A DNA stretch of 64,000 bases. Origin: Zygnema circumcarinatum. Lineage: Eukaryota > Streptophyta > Zygnematophyceae > Zygnematales > Zygnemataceae. Below, in pieces: positions 26,301 through 37,820 of the stretch. The position numbers and the translations under genes were made by a program. The DNA lies in the NCBI GenBank assembly GCA_037447605.1, contig CM074823.1, positions 1 through 64,000 on the forward strand, in the 5' to 3' direction. Each line of letters starts with the position of its first letter. Positions within the stretch are counted from its first letter, which is position 1. The notes beneath the pieces are model-generated. The model ran no database searches. It was not told the DNA's origin and saw only the letters and a list, made by a program, of their open reading frames with translations.

Positions 26301-29235
26301 ACTTTTGTGTCTTTTACTTTTTTGCACCGAAATTCTCTACGTCACGCGACAGTGTGTCTGCCGTATGCAAAAAAAGTTTGAGTCAATTAGGCGTTCTCCG
26401 TATTCAGTTATGGACCGTTTAGTGACACGTGCAACACGTTTTTTTACTATATACGTCCACTCCGTTATATATAACTTTTTTGTCTTTTACTTTTTTGCAC
26501 CGAAATTTCTCTACGTCACGCTGCAGTGTGTCTGCCGTATGCAAAAAAAGTTTGAGTCAATTAGGCGTTCTCCGTATTCAGTTATGGACCGTTTAGTGAC
26601 ACGTGCAACACGTTTTTTTACTATATACGTCCACTCCGTTATATATAACTTTTTTGTCTTTTACATTTTTGCACCGAAATTTCTCTACGTCACGCTACAG
26701 TGTGTCTGCCGTATGCAAAAAAAGTTTGAGTCAATTAGGCGTTCTCCGTATTCAGTTATGGACCGTTTAGTGACACGTGCAACACGTTTTTTGACTATAT
26801 ACCTCCACTCCGTTATATATAACTTTTTTGTCTTTTACATTTTTGCACCGAAATTTCTCTGCGTCACGCTACAGTGTGTCTGCCGTATGCAAAAAACGTT
26901 TGAGTCACTTAGGCGTTCTCCGTATTCAGTTATGGACCGTTTAGTGACACGTGCAACACGTTTTTTTACTATATACCTCCACTCCGTTATATATAACTTT
27001 TTTGTCTTTTACATTTTTGCACCGAAATTTCTCTACGTCACGCGACAGTGTGTCAGCCGTATGCAAAAAAAGTTTGAGTCAATTAAGCGTTCTCCGTATT
27101 CAGTTATGGACCGTTTAGTGACACGTGCAACACGTTTATTTACTATATACGTCCACTCCGTTATATATAACTTTTTTGTCTTTTACTTTTTTGCATAAGA
27201 ATTTCTCTGCGTCACGCTGCAGTGTGTCTGTCGTATGCAAAAAAAGTTTGAGTCAATTAGGCGTTCTCCGTATTCAGTTATGGTCCGTTTAGTGACACGT
27301 GCAACACGTTTTTTTACTATATACCTCCACTCCGTTATATATAACTTTTTTGTCTTTTACATTTTTGCACCGAAATTTCTCTGCTCACGCTACAGTGTGT
27401 CTGCCGTATGCAAAAAAAGTTTGAGTCAATTAGGCGTTCTCCGTATTCAGTTATGGACCGTTTAGTGACACGTGCAACACGTTTTTTTACTATATACGTC
27501 CACTCCGTTATATATAACTTTTGTGTCTTTTACTTTTTTGCACCGAAATTCTCTACGTCACGCGACAGTGTGTATGCCGGATGCACAAAAAGTTTGAGTC
27601 AATAAGGCGTTCTCCGTATTCAGTTATGGACCGTTGAGTGACACGTGCAACACGTTTATTTACTATATACGTCCACTCCGTTATATATAACTTTTTTGTC
27701 TTTTCTTTTTTTGCACCAAAATTTCTCTGCGTCACGCTACACTGTGTTTTCCGTATGCAAAAAAAGTTTAAGTCTATTAGGCGTTCTGCGTATTCAGTTA
27801 TGGACCGTTTAGTGACACGTGCAACACGTTTTTTTTCTATATACGTCCACTCCGTTATATATAACTTTTTTGTCTTTTACATTTTTGCACCGAAATTTCT
27901 CTGCTCAGGCTACAGTCAATCTGCCGTATGCAAAAAACGTTTGAGTCAATTAGGCGTTCTCCGTATTCAGTTATGGACCGTTTAGTGACACGTGCAACAC
28001 GTTTTTTGACTATATACCTCCACTCCGTTATATATAACTTTTTTGTCTTTTACATTTTTGCACCGAAATTTCTCTGCGTCACGCTACAGTGTGTCTGCCG
28101 TATGCAAAAAAAGTTTGAGTCACTTAGGCGTTCTCCGTATTCAGTTATGGACCGTTTAGTGACACGTGCAACACGTTTTTTTACTATATACCTCCACTCC
28201 GTAATATATAACTTTTTTGTCTTTTACATTTTTGCACCGAAATTTCTCTCCGTCACGCTACAGTGTGTCAGCCGTATGCAAAAAAAGTTTGAGTCAATTA
28301 AGCGTTCTCCGTATTCAGTTATGGACCGTTTAGTGACACGTGCAACACGTTTTTTTACTATATACGTCCACTCCGTTATATATAACTTTTTTGTCTTTTA
28401 CATTTTTGCACCGAAATTTCTCTGCGTCACGCTACAGTGTGTCTGCCGTATGCAAAAAAAGTTTGAGTCAATTAGGCGTTCTCCGTATTCAGTTATGGAC
28501 CGTTTAGTGACACGTGCAACACGTTTTTTGACTATATACCTCCACTCCGTTATATATAACTTTTTTGTCTTTTACATTTTTGCACCGAAATTTCTCTGCG
28601 TCACGCTACAGTGTGTCTGCCGTATGCAAAAAAAGTTTGAGTCACTTAGGCGTTCTCCGTATTCAGTTATGGACCGTTTAGTGACACGTGCAACACGTTT
28701 TTTTACTATATACCTCCACTCCGTAATATATAACTTTTTTGTCTTTTACATTTTTGCACCGAAATTTCTCTCCGTCACGCTACAGTGTGTCTGCCGTATG
28801 CAAAAAAAGTTTGAGTCACTTAGGCGTTCTCCGTATTCAGTTATAGACCGTTGAGTGACACGTGCAACACGTTTTTTTACTATATACGTCCACTCCGTTA
28901 TATATAACTTTTTTGTCTTTTACATTTTTGCACCGAAATTTCTCTACGTCACGCGACAGTGTGTCTGCCGTATGCAAAAAAAGTTTGAGTCACTTAAGCG
29001 TTCTCCGTATTCAGTTATGGACCGTTTAGTGACACGTGCAATACGTTTTTTTACTATATACCTCCACTCCGTTATATATAACTTTTTTGTCTTTTACATT
29101 TTTGCACCAAAATTTCTTTACGTGACGCTACAGTGTGTCTGTCGTATGCAAAAAAAGTTTGAGTCAATTAGGCGTTCTCCGTATTCAGTTATGGACCATT
29201 TAGTGACACCTGCAACACGTTTATTTACTATATAC
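23313..29235 (+). repeat. 174-bp satellite array, subfamily B
   Basis: About 34 monomers of the same length and orientation as subfamily A but consistently different in sequence. Diagnostic changes are gtgtgtctgccgtatgc in place of gtgagtccgccgtatgc, ttatggaccgtttagtgac in place of atatggacgtttttgtgac, and acgtgcaacacgttttttt in place of acgtgcaataggttgcg. Monomers are more uniform than in A and lack the indel-rich patches. Part of the block (27,928-28,971) shows a three-monomer higher-order repeat. The array stops abruptly mid-monomer at about 29,235, where unrelated sequence begins. Confidence 0.96.
27928..28971 (+). repeat. Three-monomer higher-order repeat in satellite B
   Basis: Two copies of a block of about 522 bp (3 x 174) lie in tandem. 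The rare variants cgttttttgac (near 28,001 and 28,523), gagtcacttaggcg, ccgtaatatataac and tctctccgtcacg recur at this spacing. This indicates recent amplification by unequal exchange in register. Confidence 0.75.
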
Positions 29236-29594
29236 TGTTGGTGCAAGGAGGGCCAGAGGGCAGACTTCAAGGAAGGGATAAATACATGCCCGGATGAAGC
29301 TCAAAACTTTCTTCATCTTCCACTTGGGCCACATACCGCTTCCTTCACAAACTACCTTCCATCCACCCCTTGCCAGGTGCGCACAGCGGAAAACTAAAAG
29401 CGACACCTACAAGAACACTTCAACTCCTCCATGGTCTCGGCTCCTCAAGTCGACGCTCCTTCAATGATCTCCTCATGTGGAGCAACACACCGCCCATACA
29501 ATGGCTGCCTCCACTCATCCACCACGTCAATCTTACACGAGGACTCACATGACAAATGATGCAGTAATAAGGAGGAAGCCCACGGCCATAAAAC
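29236..29594. other. Unassigned segment between satellite and copia LTR
   Basis: About 360 bp that is neither satellite nor recognisable copia LTR. It starts abruptly with tgttggtgcaagg at the satellite breakpoint. No convincing coding frame is visible. It may be the edge of another inserted element, since TGTTG is a plausible LTR terminus, but I see no partner copy in the window. Confidence 0.4.
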
Positions 29595-30509
29595 TGTTGA
29601 GATTGAGGGGTCAAAAACTGAGCCCCCTCTGGTCGTGTCTTCTCCCGTGTTGTTCTCGGCCATGATGACTACCGTGAGCAAAGCATGAACTGAGCGACAG
29701 TGTGTAAGAGAAAAGCCCACCGGCCGAAAACCTCTTCTTTATACAATGAAAGATACAACAGGCGCAGGCAGCAAACTACTCCTGGCTCTGGCTCTATCCT
29801 ACGCTCTCTACTAAGCGTTGCTTGCGGCTGCCCCTGACTACCACACCCTTCCTCAGACAGCTACCTACACTCGGGAAGCACTGCTCCGAGTGCAGTAGCA
29901 GTAGGCATGAGCCTCCCCATAAAGGCTCGGGTGATTCGGAGCTGCTTCTCGCTGAGCTGCTTATGTAGCTCGCCGGCAGTGATCTCGTCACGCTGCCTGC
30001 ATGCACAGGCTGTGTACAGACCCCCACGCGGCTCGTGGTCCGCCATGGCATTCTCCGTGCGCCTTAGTGCGCCTCTGTGCAGAGGTCTCTGCACAGGGTG
30101 GCATGGCTCAGTGGGAGGGGAGCACACTCAGAGTGAGTGCGCTTGACGCCAGCCAAGGCTGAAGCGTTTTCGTAACGCTGCTTCTTCGGTGTGCGCGCGA
30201 ACTAAGGCTACTTAACCGGGAACTCGTCCTGTTTCAGTTCCGAAGTCGCGCTGCTGGCTTATCACGTCGGGCGGCCCGCTTCATATTCCATCTCCGCCTT
30301 AGTCGCGCCGCGCTTCTCCGGCCAAGCCGTCTGCATTGCCCGAACATTTTGCTGTTCGTCACATCACGGTGGCTCATGATTTAACCTCGATCTCTGGCCA
30401 CGCTCAAGGCTGACCATCCTTGTCGCTACGCCCGCCTAAGTCCCAGGTCCTTCATGCCCTAGAGAGTCTATGTCCCAAATAGTTGTACGGTCTCTAGCGC
30501 TGTACAACA
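29595..30509 (-). repeat. 3' LTR of copia copy 1
   Basis: Read on the plus strand it runs from tgttgagattgag to tgtacaaca, about 915 bp. It aligns along its length with 35,119-35,969; shared blocks include aacctcttctt, cctccccataaaggct and cagggtggcatg. The polypurine tract lies immediately outside its right end. Confidence 0.88.
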
Positions 30510-30524
30510 ATCCCCCTCTTGGGG
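30510..30524 (-). other. Polypurine tract of copia copy 1
   Basis: On the minus strand the sequence ccaagagggggatt directly precedes the LTR start TGTTGTACAG. The same motif precedes the LTR of copy 3 at 49,883-49,897. A polypurine tract primes plus-strand DNA synthesis. Confidence 0.8.
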
Positions 30525-30664
30525 CTAGGCACGATAGGGTCCCAATCCGAGGAGGTGATTGTTCCCTCCACATTGTCGTCCCTTTAAACTCCCCTTCGGC
30601 CAGCATATCTGCGCCCATGTCAGCCGCCCGTACGAATGACACCGCTGAGTCTTCCAAAGATCCA

Positions 30665-32110
30665 CTAACCTCTCGCGGAAGTGGTACCGATCTTGATATG
30701 CTTGCTCTTCCGATGAAATACAGGGTTCTCAATGAGCGCGATCGAAGATTGGTTGTCCGACAGAATCTGCACCGGGAGTTGTGGTCGGTCACACTCATCA
30801 AAGAAGAGCGCGATCCACACGGCCTCCCTGGCTGCGTGACACGCGGCCATATACTCAGATTCGGTAGAAGATAACGCCACCGTTTCGTGCAGTTTCGAAC
30901 TCCAAGAAATGACGCCGCCCGCGTTCAGAAACGCGTATCCAGATGTCGATCTGGCCGTATCCGGGTCACCTCCCCAATCAGCGTCGGTGTATCCGTACAC
31001 TTCGCTGCCGCTCCCCCTCTCGAATCGGATTCCATAATGAAGCGTACCTTTGAGGTATCGAAAGATCCTCTTAACCGCTTCCCAATGTTGTACCCCCGGA
31101 TTCTCCATGTACCGGCTGGCCGTACTCACGGCCTTGGCGAGATCTGGGCGCGTTCCCACCATGAGGTACATCAGGCTGCCGATCGCAGACCTGTACGGAA
31201 TCTTCTCCATCTCCTTTCTCCCCGCTGCCGTCCGCGGGCTCATGTCCGCGCTGAGCTGCATGCTCCCGTCCATGGGGGAGGAGCACGGGGTACACTTCTC
31301 CATTCTGAAGCGTGCTAGCACCTCCCTAGCGTACTTCTCCTGGCTTAAGAACAAGCTGCTATCCTTTCCCCTCTTAAGCTGAATTCCTAAGAGGTACTCC
31401 GCAGGTCCAAGATCACTCATCTGAAAGCTCTTTCTCAGCAGGTCCTTGAGGCCCTGAATGCTCACCATTGAAGCGCTCACGATGATAAGGTCATCGACGT
31501 AGATGCCGACGAACATCTGAGCCGCTCCTTCTCCCGTCTTGTAGACCGAGTGGTCTGCTTGGAAGCGGGTGAAGCCATTCATCAAGAGCAGTTCGTGTAT
31601 CTTTTGATACCAGATCCTAAACTTGCTTATGAGACGGTAAACTTCTCACAAGCTGGGTTTCAGGTGTCAGCTCCTGGTTCAGCACCGTCCCTTCAAGTTA
31701 CTTTTCATATGATGCTCTCCTCTAAATCCCCGTCAAGGAAGGCTGTCTTGATGTCCAGTTGATGGGCGTGCGGTTCCTTCTCAACCACGGATGGAAGTGG
31801 GAGTCGCGGGAGAATGAGACTGACAACATCAAAGCATTAGTAATGTATGCCGAGATTTATGCGCAAATCCCTTCACCACTAGCCTCCGCCTTATGTCTGT
31901 TACACTCCGTCTGATTTCCTCTTGATTTTGAAGACCCACCACTGCAACCTCCTGGCCTCCAGCACCGGAGGTGGCGGCTCAGCAGCGTGGTCTGCATGGC
32001 AGCATCGAGTGCACTCTTGATGGCCACCTTCCACTTGAGCCGCATCAGTGGCACTGCGACGCTCGGAGATACGTTTGCGGCTCCCATCATGCCATGAGGC
32101 GGGTCGCATT
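30665..32110 (-). pseudogene. Copia reverse transcriptase-RNase H remnant
   Basis: The main open stretch (31,585-30,665) has the YVDD catalytic motif at residues 29-32, then LGIQLKR, the RNase H motif [27 protein letters not shown] and RKSKHI, in the usual copia order. The N-terminal part lies upstream in other frames: WWVFKIKRKSDG near 31,900-31,950 and HKAEASGEGICA near 31,860 correspond to the start of the copia reverse transcriptase domain, with frameshifts. About 270 bases between these pieces no longer read. At the 3' end a one-base loss after HIKI shifts the frame before the normal YHF-type ending. The product cannot be made as one protein. Confidence 0.93.
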
Positions 32111-32374
32111 CTGGCAAAATGGGCGGTGAGGGAGCTCTCTCTTGCAAGCTCTTCTCTCCTTGCTCATGGCTCCTGGTAGTCCTGCTACTTACGGACCATT
32201 TCATTTGGTACATGTGCTTCTGTAGGTGGCTTGTCACGTAGTTCAGAGTGAACCCCTTTGCATTTCATCAAGGTAGATCCATCGTGGCGTGGAATCCAGT
32301 CCAGTCATGCTGGTCCTCAATTGCTTCTTCTTCGGGTTCAGTTCGCATCAGAGTCGTCGTTCTTCAGCTGTCTT

Positions 32375-32653
32375 CTAGGCGGGCAGCTCCTCTTGAGGTG
32401 TCGGGGAGGGATCATGCGGCGCCTCCGGGCGCCGTGCGAATTCTTCTTGCGACTCCGATGCCGCTGGAAACAAGGGGGCAGTGGTAGGGGGTGAAGTTGA
32501 CTCACTCCCAAAGATGTCCCTTACTGGAAGGAACTCAATGTCGGGAGGTGGCTCCACACCTGTTCGCATCTGCTGCTCTCCCTTGGAATTTCTCCATCGA
32601 CTTGGCACCGCGGCTTGACATAACCTTTTGGTGGGAAGGGTAGGTCCTCCCAA
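32375..32653 (-). pseudogene. Copia integrase-RT linker remnant
   Basis: A Pro/Glu-rich frame on the minus strand containing PPDIEFLPVRDIF. A matching PLPDMTFLPLRG motif occurs in copy 3 near 48,735, in the equivalent position between integrase and reverse transcriptase. This supports homology of the two elements; no enzymatic function is known for this linker. Confidence 0.6.
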
Positions 32654-33171
32654 GGCTGTCGACGTGTGCGGGAAGTAGCCAAACTCGCTTCTCGGCTAAA
32701 CTTTTGTATCTAACTTGACCTTTGAAGGGGCTGCACACTAAGGCCCCAGACTCTTAAGCTGTGGCTCAGCTTGTTGGCTCCCACATTTCCTGGGTACTTT
32801 CTTCTCATCTTTAAGAGACACTGGAAGGACACCTGCGATCAGGCTGGGATGAGTGTTCTTCCCCAAAGTCAAAGTAAAGGGGGACTCACTCAGGCATAGC
32901 TCTGCATGTCAGCCGAGGATTCAATTCACCCTTAGCCGCGTCTTGCAGGCTCTTAGGAGGGTAAATTCATCTCAACTCCAAAATCATTTGAATAGGCAGA
33001 ATCTCAGGACTCTCTCCTCCATTGTGATTCAGATCCTTCTCTCAGTATGCCTTCTACCTCACTGCAGAGCCCAGGAAGGTCTCAAGCGCCTCACTTTTAA
33101 ACTTCACAGTCACCCATATCTGCTGGAATAATCATGGGGAAGGTGATGAAATGCCTTGAAGCTAGCCAACT

Positions 33172-33423
33172 TCAGCTGGGAGTGATCGAGCAGGCGTGGG
33201 TCAGGCCTAGGACCAACTCCAACGGCTTGGGCACGCGACATGTTCTCCCGCTCCAAAGCTCTTGAAAGGGTGCGTGTGTCTTGCCAAGGACGGCAGTCGG
33301 GGCGGGCGGCTTATCATGTCGGGATCTTCGTCGAGGAACCCCTCGACCGGCTGGCGAGGGCCTGCGGCAGCAACGCAAATGACAAGTCGGCGTGCCACAA
33401 TTGCAAGGCGATGCGAGTTTCAT
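33172..33423 (-). pseudogene. Copia integrase N-terminal remnant
   Basis: The minus-strand frame reads KTHAPFQ followed by RVPKPLELVLGLTHACSI. This matches the junction between the copia pre-integrase zinc region and the integrase core, which in plant elements reads approximately K-x-x-x-PF...KPLELVH-x-D-x-x-GP. The catalytic D is replaced and the rest of the integrase core is not readable down to about 32,650. Short and degenerate, but placed where integrase is expected. Confidence 0.6.
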
Positions 33424-34144
33424 GTGCGGATTCCTGTTCTTCGATGAAGTACAACCGCGTGCTCTTCTAAATATTTCGACTTGTCATGTCCAGGCGGCGT
33501 CGGCTTCGGAACTTTATGAGTGGATCCACCTGAGCCCCAAAGCAGTGCATCGCGATTCCACTCGGTTCGCGTCCCTCCGCGGTCCTTCAGCGCATCAAGC
33601 GCGGCGGCTCCCGCTCGCGGTTTCCCTCCGGAGGCGCGGCACAGCTCCTTTGTCGCTGCTCCCGGTGCTCAGATGGGCAGGGTTGCGGTCATCAGATCCA
33701 CTGTGTCGGCATGCCTGGCGATCAGGTTCAGTCTCACACACTCCCTTGGCACGGGTCCTGTGCTCAGTGGCGGTGCCGGTGGTGGCACGCGGCAGGCTGC
33801 GGTGGTGAGCAGGCCATGAGGGCCGCATCAATCCTTTGCATGCTGGTGGCGCAGTGAGCAGATTCCTTCTAGAAGAAAGCCAGTCTCAAAAGTTAAATCC
33901 ATCCCTCTATGTACCTGCAAAGAACCTTCTGGTTTTTCTGTGGCTATCTTGCAGGACTGCTAGAAGACCCCTCATATCCGCCCTTAGAGCCTCGCTAAGG
34001 AGAAGATTATATCTCATTGGTGGACACACTACCAATCTAAGTTTGACAGCCTCCTTCTCCTGGGGCAGCAGACAAACCCACCATGAGTGGCGGAGACCTC
34101 ATCTGGGTTCCATCACGGCTGAGTGGCTGGTAGAGCAGCATCAT

Positions 34145-34582
34145 CTATGTAAAGAGAGACTTATCACCACACATATGTTTAGAGGCACCAGAGTCTATGA
34201 GCCACGGTGACAGATTATCTTTATTCATAAAGATTTGATTTACAAATTCCGCTGGCTTGGCATCACTTGCCATGTTACAATATTGTGAGCCAATCCTAAC
34301 CCTGGGCAGCCAGCCAGTGGCCCGGCTTATCGTACTGAAAACATGGCATCTCCTTGCCCTTCTTCTTATCAGGTAAAGGACACCAATCAACACGTACCAC
34401 CTGGGTGCCTTCTTGGTACAACAATCGCTTGAGATGTCCTTGGCTGCAGTGAGTTGCGGGTGCCCCGAGACCACACAGCCCTCTTGGCAAGATTTCATTA
34501 TGCGAATCACCATGACGTCTTCGGGAGACGGCTTCTTTGCTCCCTTTGATGCGCTCTCTTCTGCTCTCACTCGCATCTGCAC
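34145..34582 (-). pseudogene. Copia gag C-terminus and protease remnant
   Basis: The frame ends with WLIDSGASKHMCG, the aspartic protease active-site block of copia elements (D-S-G-A). In a second frame over 34,296-34,490, CFQYDKPGHW resembles a zinc knuckle (C-x2-C-x4-H-x4-C) with its second Cys lost. The two lie in different frames, so at least one frameshift separates them. Gag proper (about 34,600-35,100) has decayed to fragments such as EQERRKLKKDAQVR. Confidence 0.82.
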
Positions 34583-35100
34583 TTCCTCAAGGGTGAGCGG
34601 CTCTTAACGAGGCAGCGTTCAGCAAATTTATGGTTGGTGGGAAGAGCACAAACAAAGAGGCCTGTCAAGGAAGCTGGTGGGTATATTCCAGTAGTTCTCA
34701 ATTGCTTTAGAAATAATGACAAACTTATCCATTAGTTCATGAACCTGATGACATAAAAGTTGGTTACTTGACCTCCATCTTCGTCTACACCATCAATCAA
34801 TAAATGGACTTCAATTTCATGTCGATGGTGTCAATAATGGGTGAATTTCTACATTCTGGCGTGCCATTTTGAGCTCTCAAAGCATCTTCAAGGGATTCCC
34901 TTGGCTTAAGGCGATGTCATCCTCACTTGGGCGTCCTTCTTCAGCTTCCGTCTCTCCTGCTCCATCGGAGTAGGAGGGTGAAGTCCGGCGGTGGTGAGTC
35001 GACCCGTTGACGTCTTCAAGAGGCCCTTGCTATGAAGAAGAGTTGTCAGTATCCCGCGTACGTGTGGTTCCCGAAAGATAGGGATGGTGTGCGCAGTCAC

Positions 35101-35116
35101 CTAAGCTCTGATACCA
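35101..35116 (-). other. Primer binding site (initiator Met tRNA), copia copy 1
   Basis: On the minus strand TGGTATCAGAGCTTAG follows the LTR end CAACA after two bases (AG). This is complementary to the 3' end of plant initiator methionine tRNA, the usual primer for plant copia elements. It fixes both the orientation of the element and the LTR boundary. Confidence 0.92.
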
Positions 35117-35118
35117 CT

Positions 35119-35969
35119 TGTTGAGATTAAACCAAGAAGCTGAGCCCCTGCTGGTGGTGCTCTCTCTCCGTGTTTGTCGGCAGTGATGGCTGGGTCAGTC
35201 AGGGCAGACTTGAGAGACGGTGTGTAAGAGAAAGCCCACAAGAGGCGAGAAACCTCTTCTTATGCGATGAAAGATCAGCAGGCGGGCGCAGTTGCTCCAG
35301 CTCTGGCTCTCTGTGGCTCTCTGCTCAGCGTTCTGTTGGGGCTCCCTGGGACTTTCACACCCATCTGGGCAGCCTTCTCTCGGGAACAGTGCTCCCGGCT
35401 GCAGTCCACAGGCACAGACCTCCCCATAAAGGCTCAAGTGATTCTCGATACTAAGCTTCTCCAGGCGGAGGCGGCTTGTGTAGCTTCAAGGAGCTCATGA
35501 CCACAGCCCACCTGCATGCGCAGGTGTCCCAGGGCCCCTACGTGGGCTGGTGTCCAGCCATGGCATTGTCAAGTGCACCTTAGTGCGCCCTATCTCCAGA
35601 GGGTGTGTGCGCAGGGTGGCATGCGCTGGTGGGAGGGGAGCACTGAGTGAGTCGTGTCGCAGGCGCTGGCCGTGAAGCGCGGCTTCTCGTGTGCGCGAAA
35701 CTCCAGCGCGCACCCACTGAAACTCGTCCTAAGTTCAAGTCCGATAACGCAGAGTATTTGTAGTGTTAGCAACTCACGGTCGTCCATACACCCGGACATT
35801 TCGATTCGGTTCAGTCACGTCACGTGCATGATGACCTCGGGATTTGGCGTCGCGCCCGCGCGACCATCCTGCTCCATTTGGCGTCAACGCCTGAGTCCCG
35901 GGTCCTTTGGTGTCCTGAGAGTTGTCTCCTGCCGGGCAGTTGTGCGGCCTTGTGGCGGCCTGTACAACA
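35119..35969 (-). repeat. 5' LTR of copia copy 1
   Basis: Read on the plus strand it spans tgttgagattaaacc to tgtacaaca, about 851 bp. It has diverged visibly from its partner at 29,595-30,509 by indels and substitutions, so the insertion is old or the sequence has changed fast. Confidence 0.87.
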
Positions 35970-36479
35970 AGTGGTCGAATCCGACGGAAGCAAAGGCTGG
36001 ATTTTGAGCGTGTAAGCCCGGGGGTGGGCGACGCAGGATTAGGAGTCGGATCAGGCCCTTTAGGGGCCGTAGTACGATGTTGTTAGCTTCGTCACAGGCT
36101 GTGTGTCACGTGTGTAGTGACATAGTACTTGAGGATTGGCTTTTGTTATGTGGGGTAACAATTCATTCGCGGCTGTAGTAGTCTGTTCTGGTACCAACTA
36201 CGTGTTGGGCACTCTCACTTACTCGGTGTGATAGTAAGTGGGGATTCTTGGGTAGCCGTTTCAAAGGGGTCTCTCAATGTATGAGTGAATTCACTATTAA
36301 GGAGTTTTAGAGCAGGAGCTTTCTCCTATTCATTTCTCCACTGTTATTCGGCTGTCATTATTCTTTGTGATTCACTCTGTGAGTAAAATGGGCTATAGTG
36401 AATGTGAGGGTTTGAAGATATGTCATGATGGAGTTGGAATCAGAACTCCATTGGTGACCCGAATGGAGGAGCGGGCCGG
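35970..36479. other. Unassigned segment between two copia copies
   Basis: About 500 bp with AT-rich stretches and no convincing gene. I see no match to the copia LTRs, the satellite or the minisatellites. It separates the minus-strand copy 1 from the plus-strand remnant. Confidence 0.4.
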
Positions 36480-36499
36480 GCTGCCGGTGGAGGTCCACT

Positions 36500-37090
36500 G
36501 CACCAGCAGGTACCTCATGGTGGGAGCGGCGTCCAAATCTCGCCAAAACCGTGAGAATGCGACTGCCGTTACATATGGGTATCGAGAACAACTTGAGGCG
36601 GTTAAGAGGATAACTTCGATACCTCAAAGGTAAACAATGGCATCAATTCGAGAGAGGGAGGCGGCGGCCCGAAGTGTCTGGAATACACAGCCGGTGGGGA
36701 GGTGACCGGATCTGCGACCGTCGACATCTGGATCACGTCATTTACGAGCGCCCAGTGGCGTCATTTCTTGGAGTTGAAACTGCAAAGCGGTAGCGATATC
36801 TTCTCACCGAATGGAGTACATGGGCTGGCGATAATCCCGCACCCAGCCGAGGGGCTTAGGTAATGGATCGCTCTTCTTTGATGAGTGTGACCGACCACAA
36901 CTCCCAGTGCAGATTCTGTTGGACAACCAATCTTCGATCGCGCTTATTGAGAACCCTGTATTTCATCGGAAGAGCAAGCATATCAAAATCCAGTATCACT
37001 TCACAAGAGAGTTAGTGGATCTTTGGCGGAGATCGCGGTGTCGACCGATGCGGGCGGTGACATGGGCGGATATCTCGCTGAAATAGAAGG
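36500..37090 (+). pseudogene. Copia RT/RNase H fragment
   Basis: Near 36,510 a frame reads YLMVG and then LEAVKRI, matching YLMVG...WEAVKRI of copy 1. After a degraded stretch, 36,860-37,000 encodes the equivalent of [30 protein letters not shown] and [12 protein letters not shown]. This segment is closer to an intact C-terminus than copy 1 because it keeps QYHFTREL. Several frameshifts and stops make it a pseudogene. Confidence 0.85.
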
Positions 37091-37820
37091 GGGGATTCCA
37101 GGGACCGACCAATGTGGAGAAGAACAATCACCTCCCTCAGTTAGGACCTACAATAAATTTTCAAGCCCCAGGGATTAATTTATCTCAGTAGTAGGAACCG
37201 TACAATATTTGGGACATAGACTTTCAGGGCATGAAGGACACAGGACTTGAAGCGCTGAGGCGCTAAGCGACAAGGATGGTCAGCGGTAGCCCAGGCAGCG
37301 AAAAGTCCTAGGTTAAATCATCAATGCCGTGGCGTGACGAACTGAAACAAATGTTGGGGCATGGACGTGGCGGCGACGCTGACTAAGGAAGCGAGGAGGG
37401 TGGAATGTGAGCGAACAGCGTGACAAATACTGGCGTCTTGTGACGGAGCTGAAACTTAGGACGAGTTTAGGTGCATAAAGGTTACCTACCCAGCACGGAA
37501 AGCCGCGTTTGAAAACTTCATGTAGCTGGCGGCGTCGAGGAAGCTGATGCGGCTCCCCTCCCATTGAGCCTTGCCACCACGTAATGCGAGAGACATCTGC
37601 GAGCTACTAAAACACAGCGAGAATGCCATGGCCGGACACAAGCCCGCGTGGGGAATTAATGCGGCTGTCGCATCTTTACGGCGGCCGTGACGGTCGCGGC
37701 CGGTGACCCATAAGCTGCTCCACGGGGGAGAAGCAGCATCGAAATCACCCAGAGCCTTTATGGGGAGGCTCATGCCTCTTCTTGCACTTCCGGGCCGATT
37801 AGCCAGCGGTGTAGGTAACA

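Larger units (their letters stand above)
29595..35969 (-). mobile_element. Ty1/copia LTR retrotransposon, decayed copy (copy 1)
   Basis: A two-LTR element on the minus strand, about 6.4 kb. The order read on the minus strand is 5' LTR (35,969-35,119), initiator-Met primer site, gag/protease remnant, integrase remnant, acidic linker, reverse transcriptase, RNase H, polypurine tract and 3' LTR (30,509-29,595). Reverse transcriptase following integrase places it in Ty1/copia rather than gypsy. Numerous frameshifts and missing stretches make it non-autonomous. LTR ends are TGTTG...CAACA. I see no clear 5-bp target duplication (aaaac on the left, agtgg on the right), so an end may have been rearranged. 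The LTR family recurs at 37,176, 45,213, 49,898 and 51,181. Confidence 0.92.

Noticed and set aside
1-29235. CRISPR array or other repeat-spacer system
   Set aside because: There are no spacers: the whole 174 bp repeats, and the context is eukaryotic.
1102-29397. Dozens of open frames of 60-308 codons with near-identical repeated peptides
   Set aside because: They are the 174-bp satellite read in the frame that its period leaves open; stops appear with single-base variants, and there is no promoter, splice or codon-bias evidence.
33240-33831. Plus-strand frames opposite copia integrase as independent genes
   Set aside because: They overlap a decayed retrotransposon antisense and show no motif.
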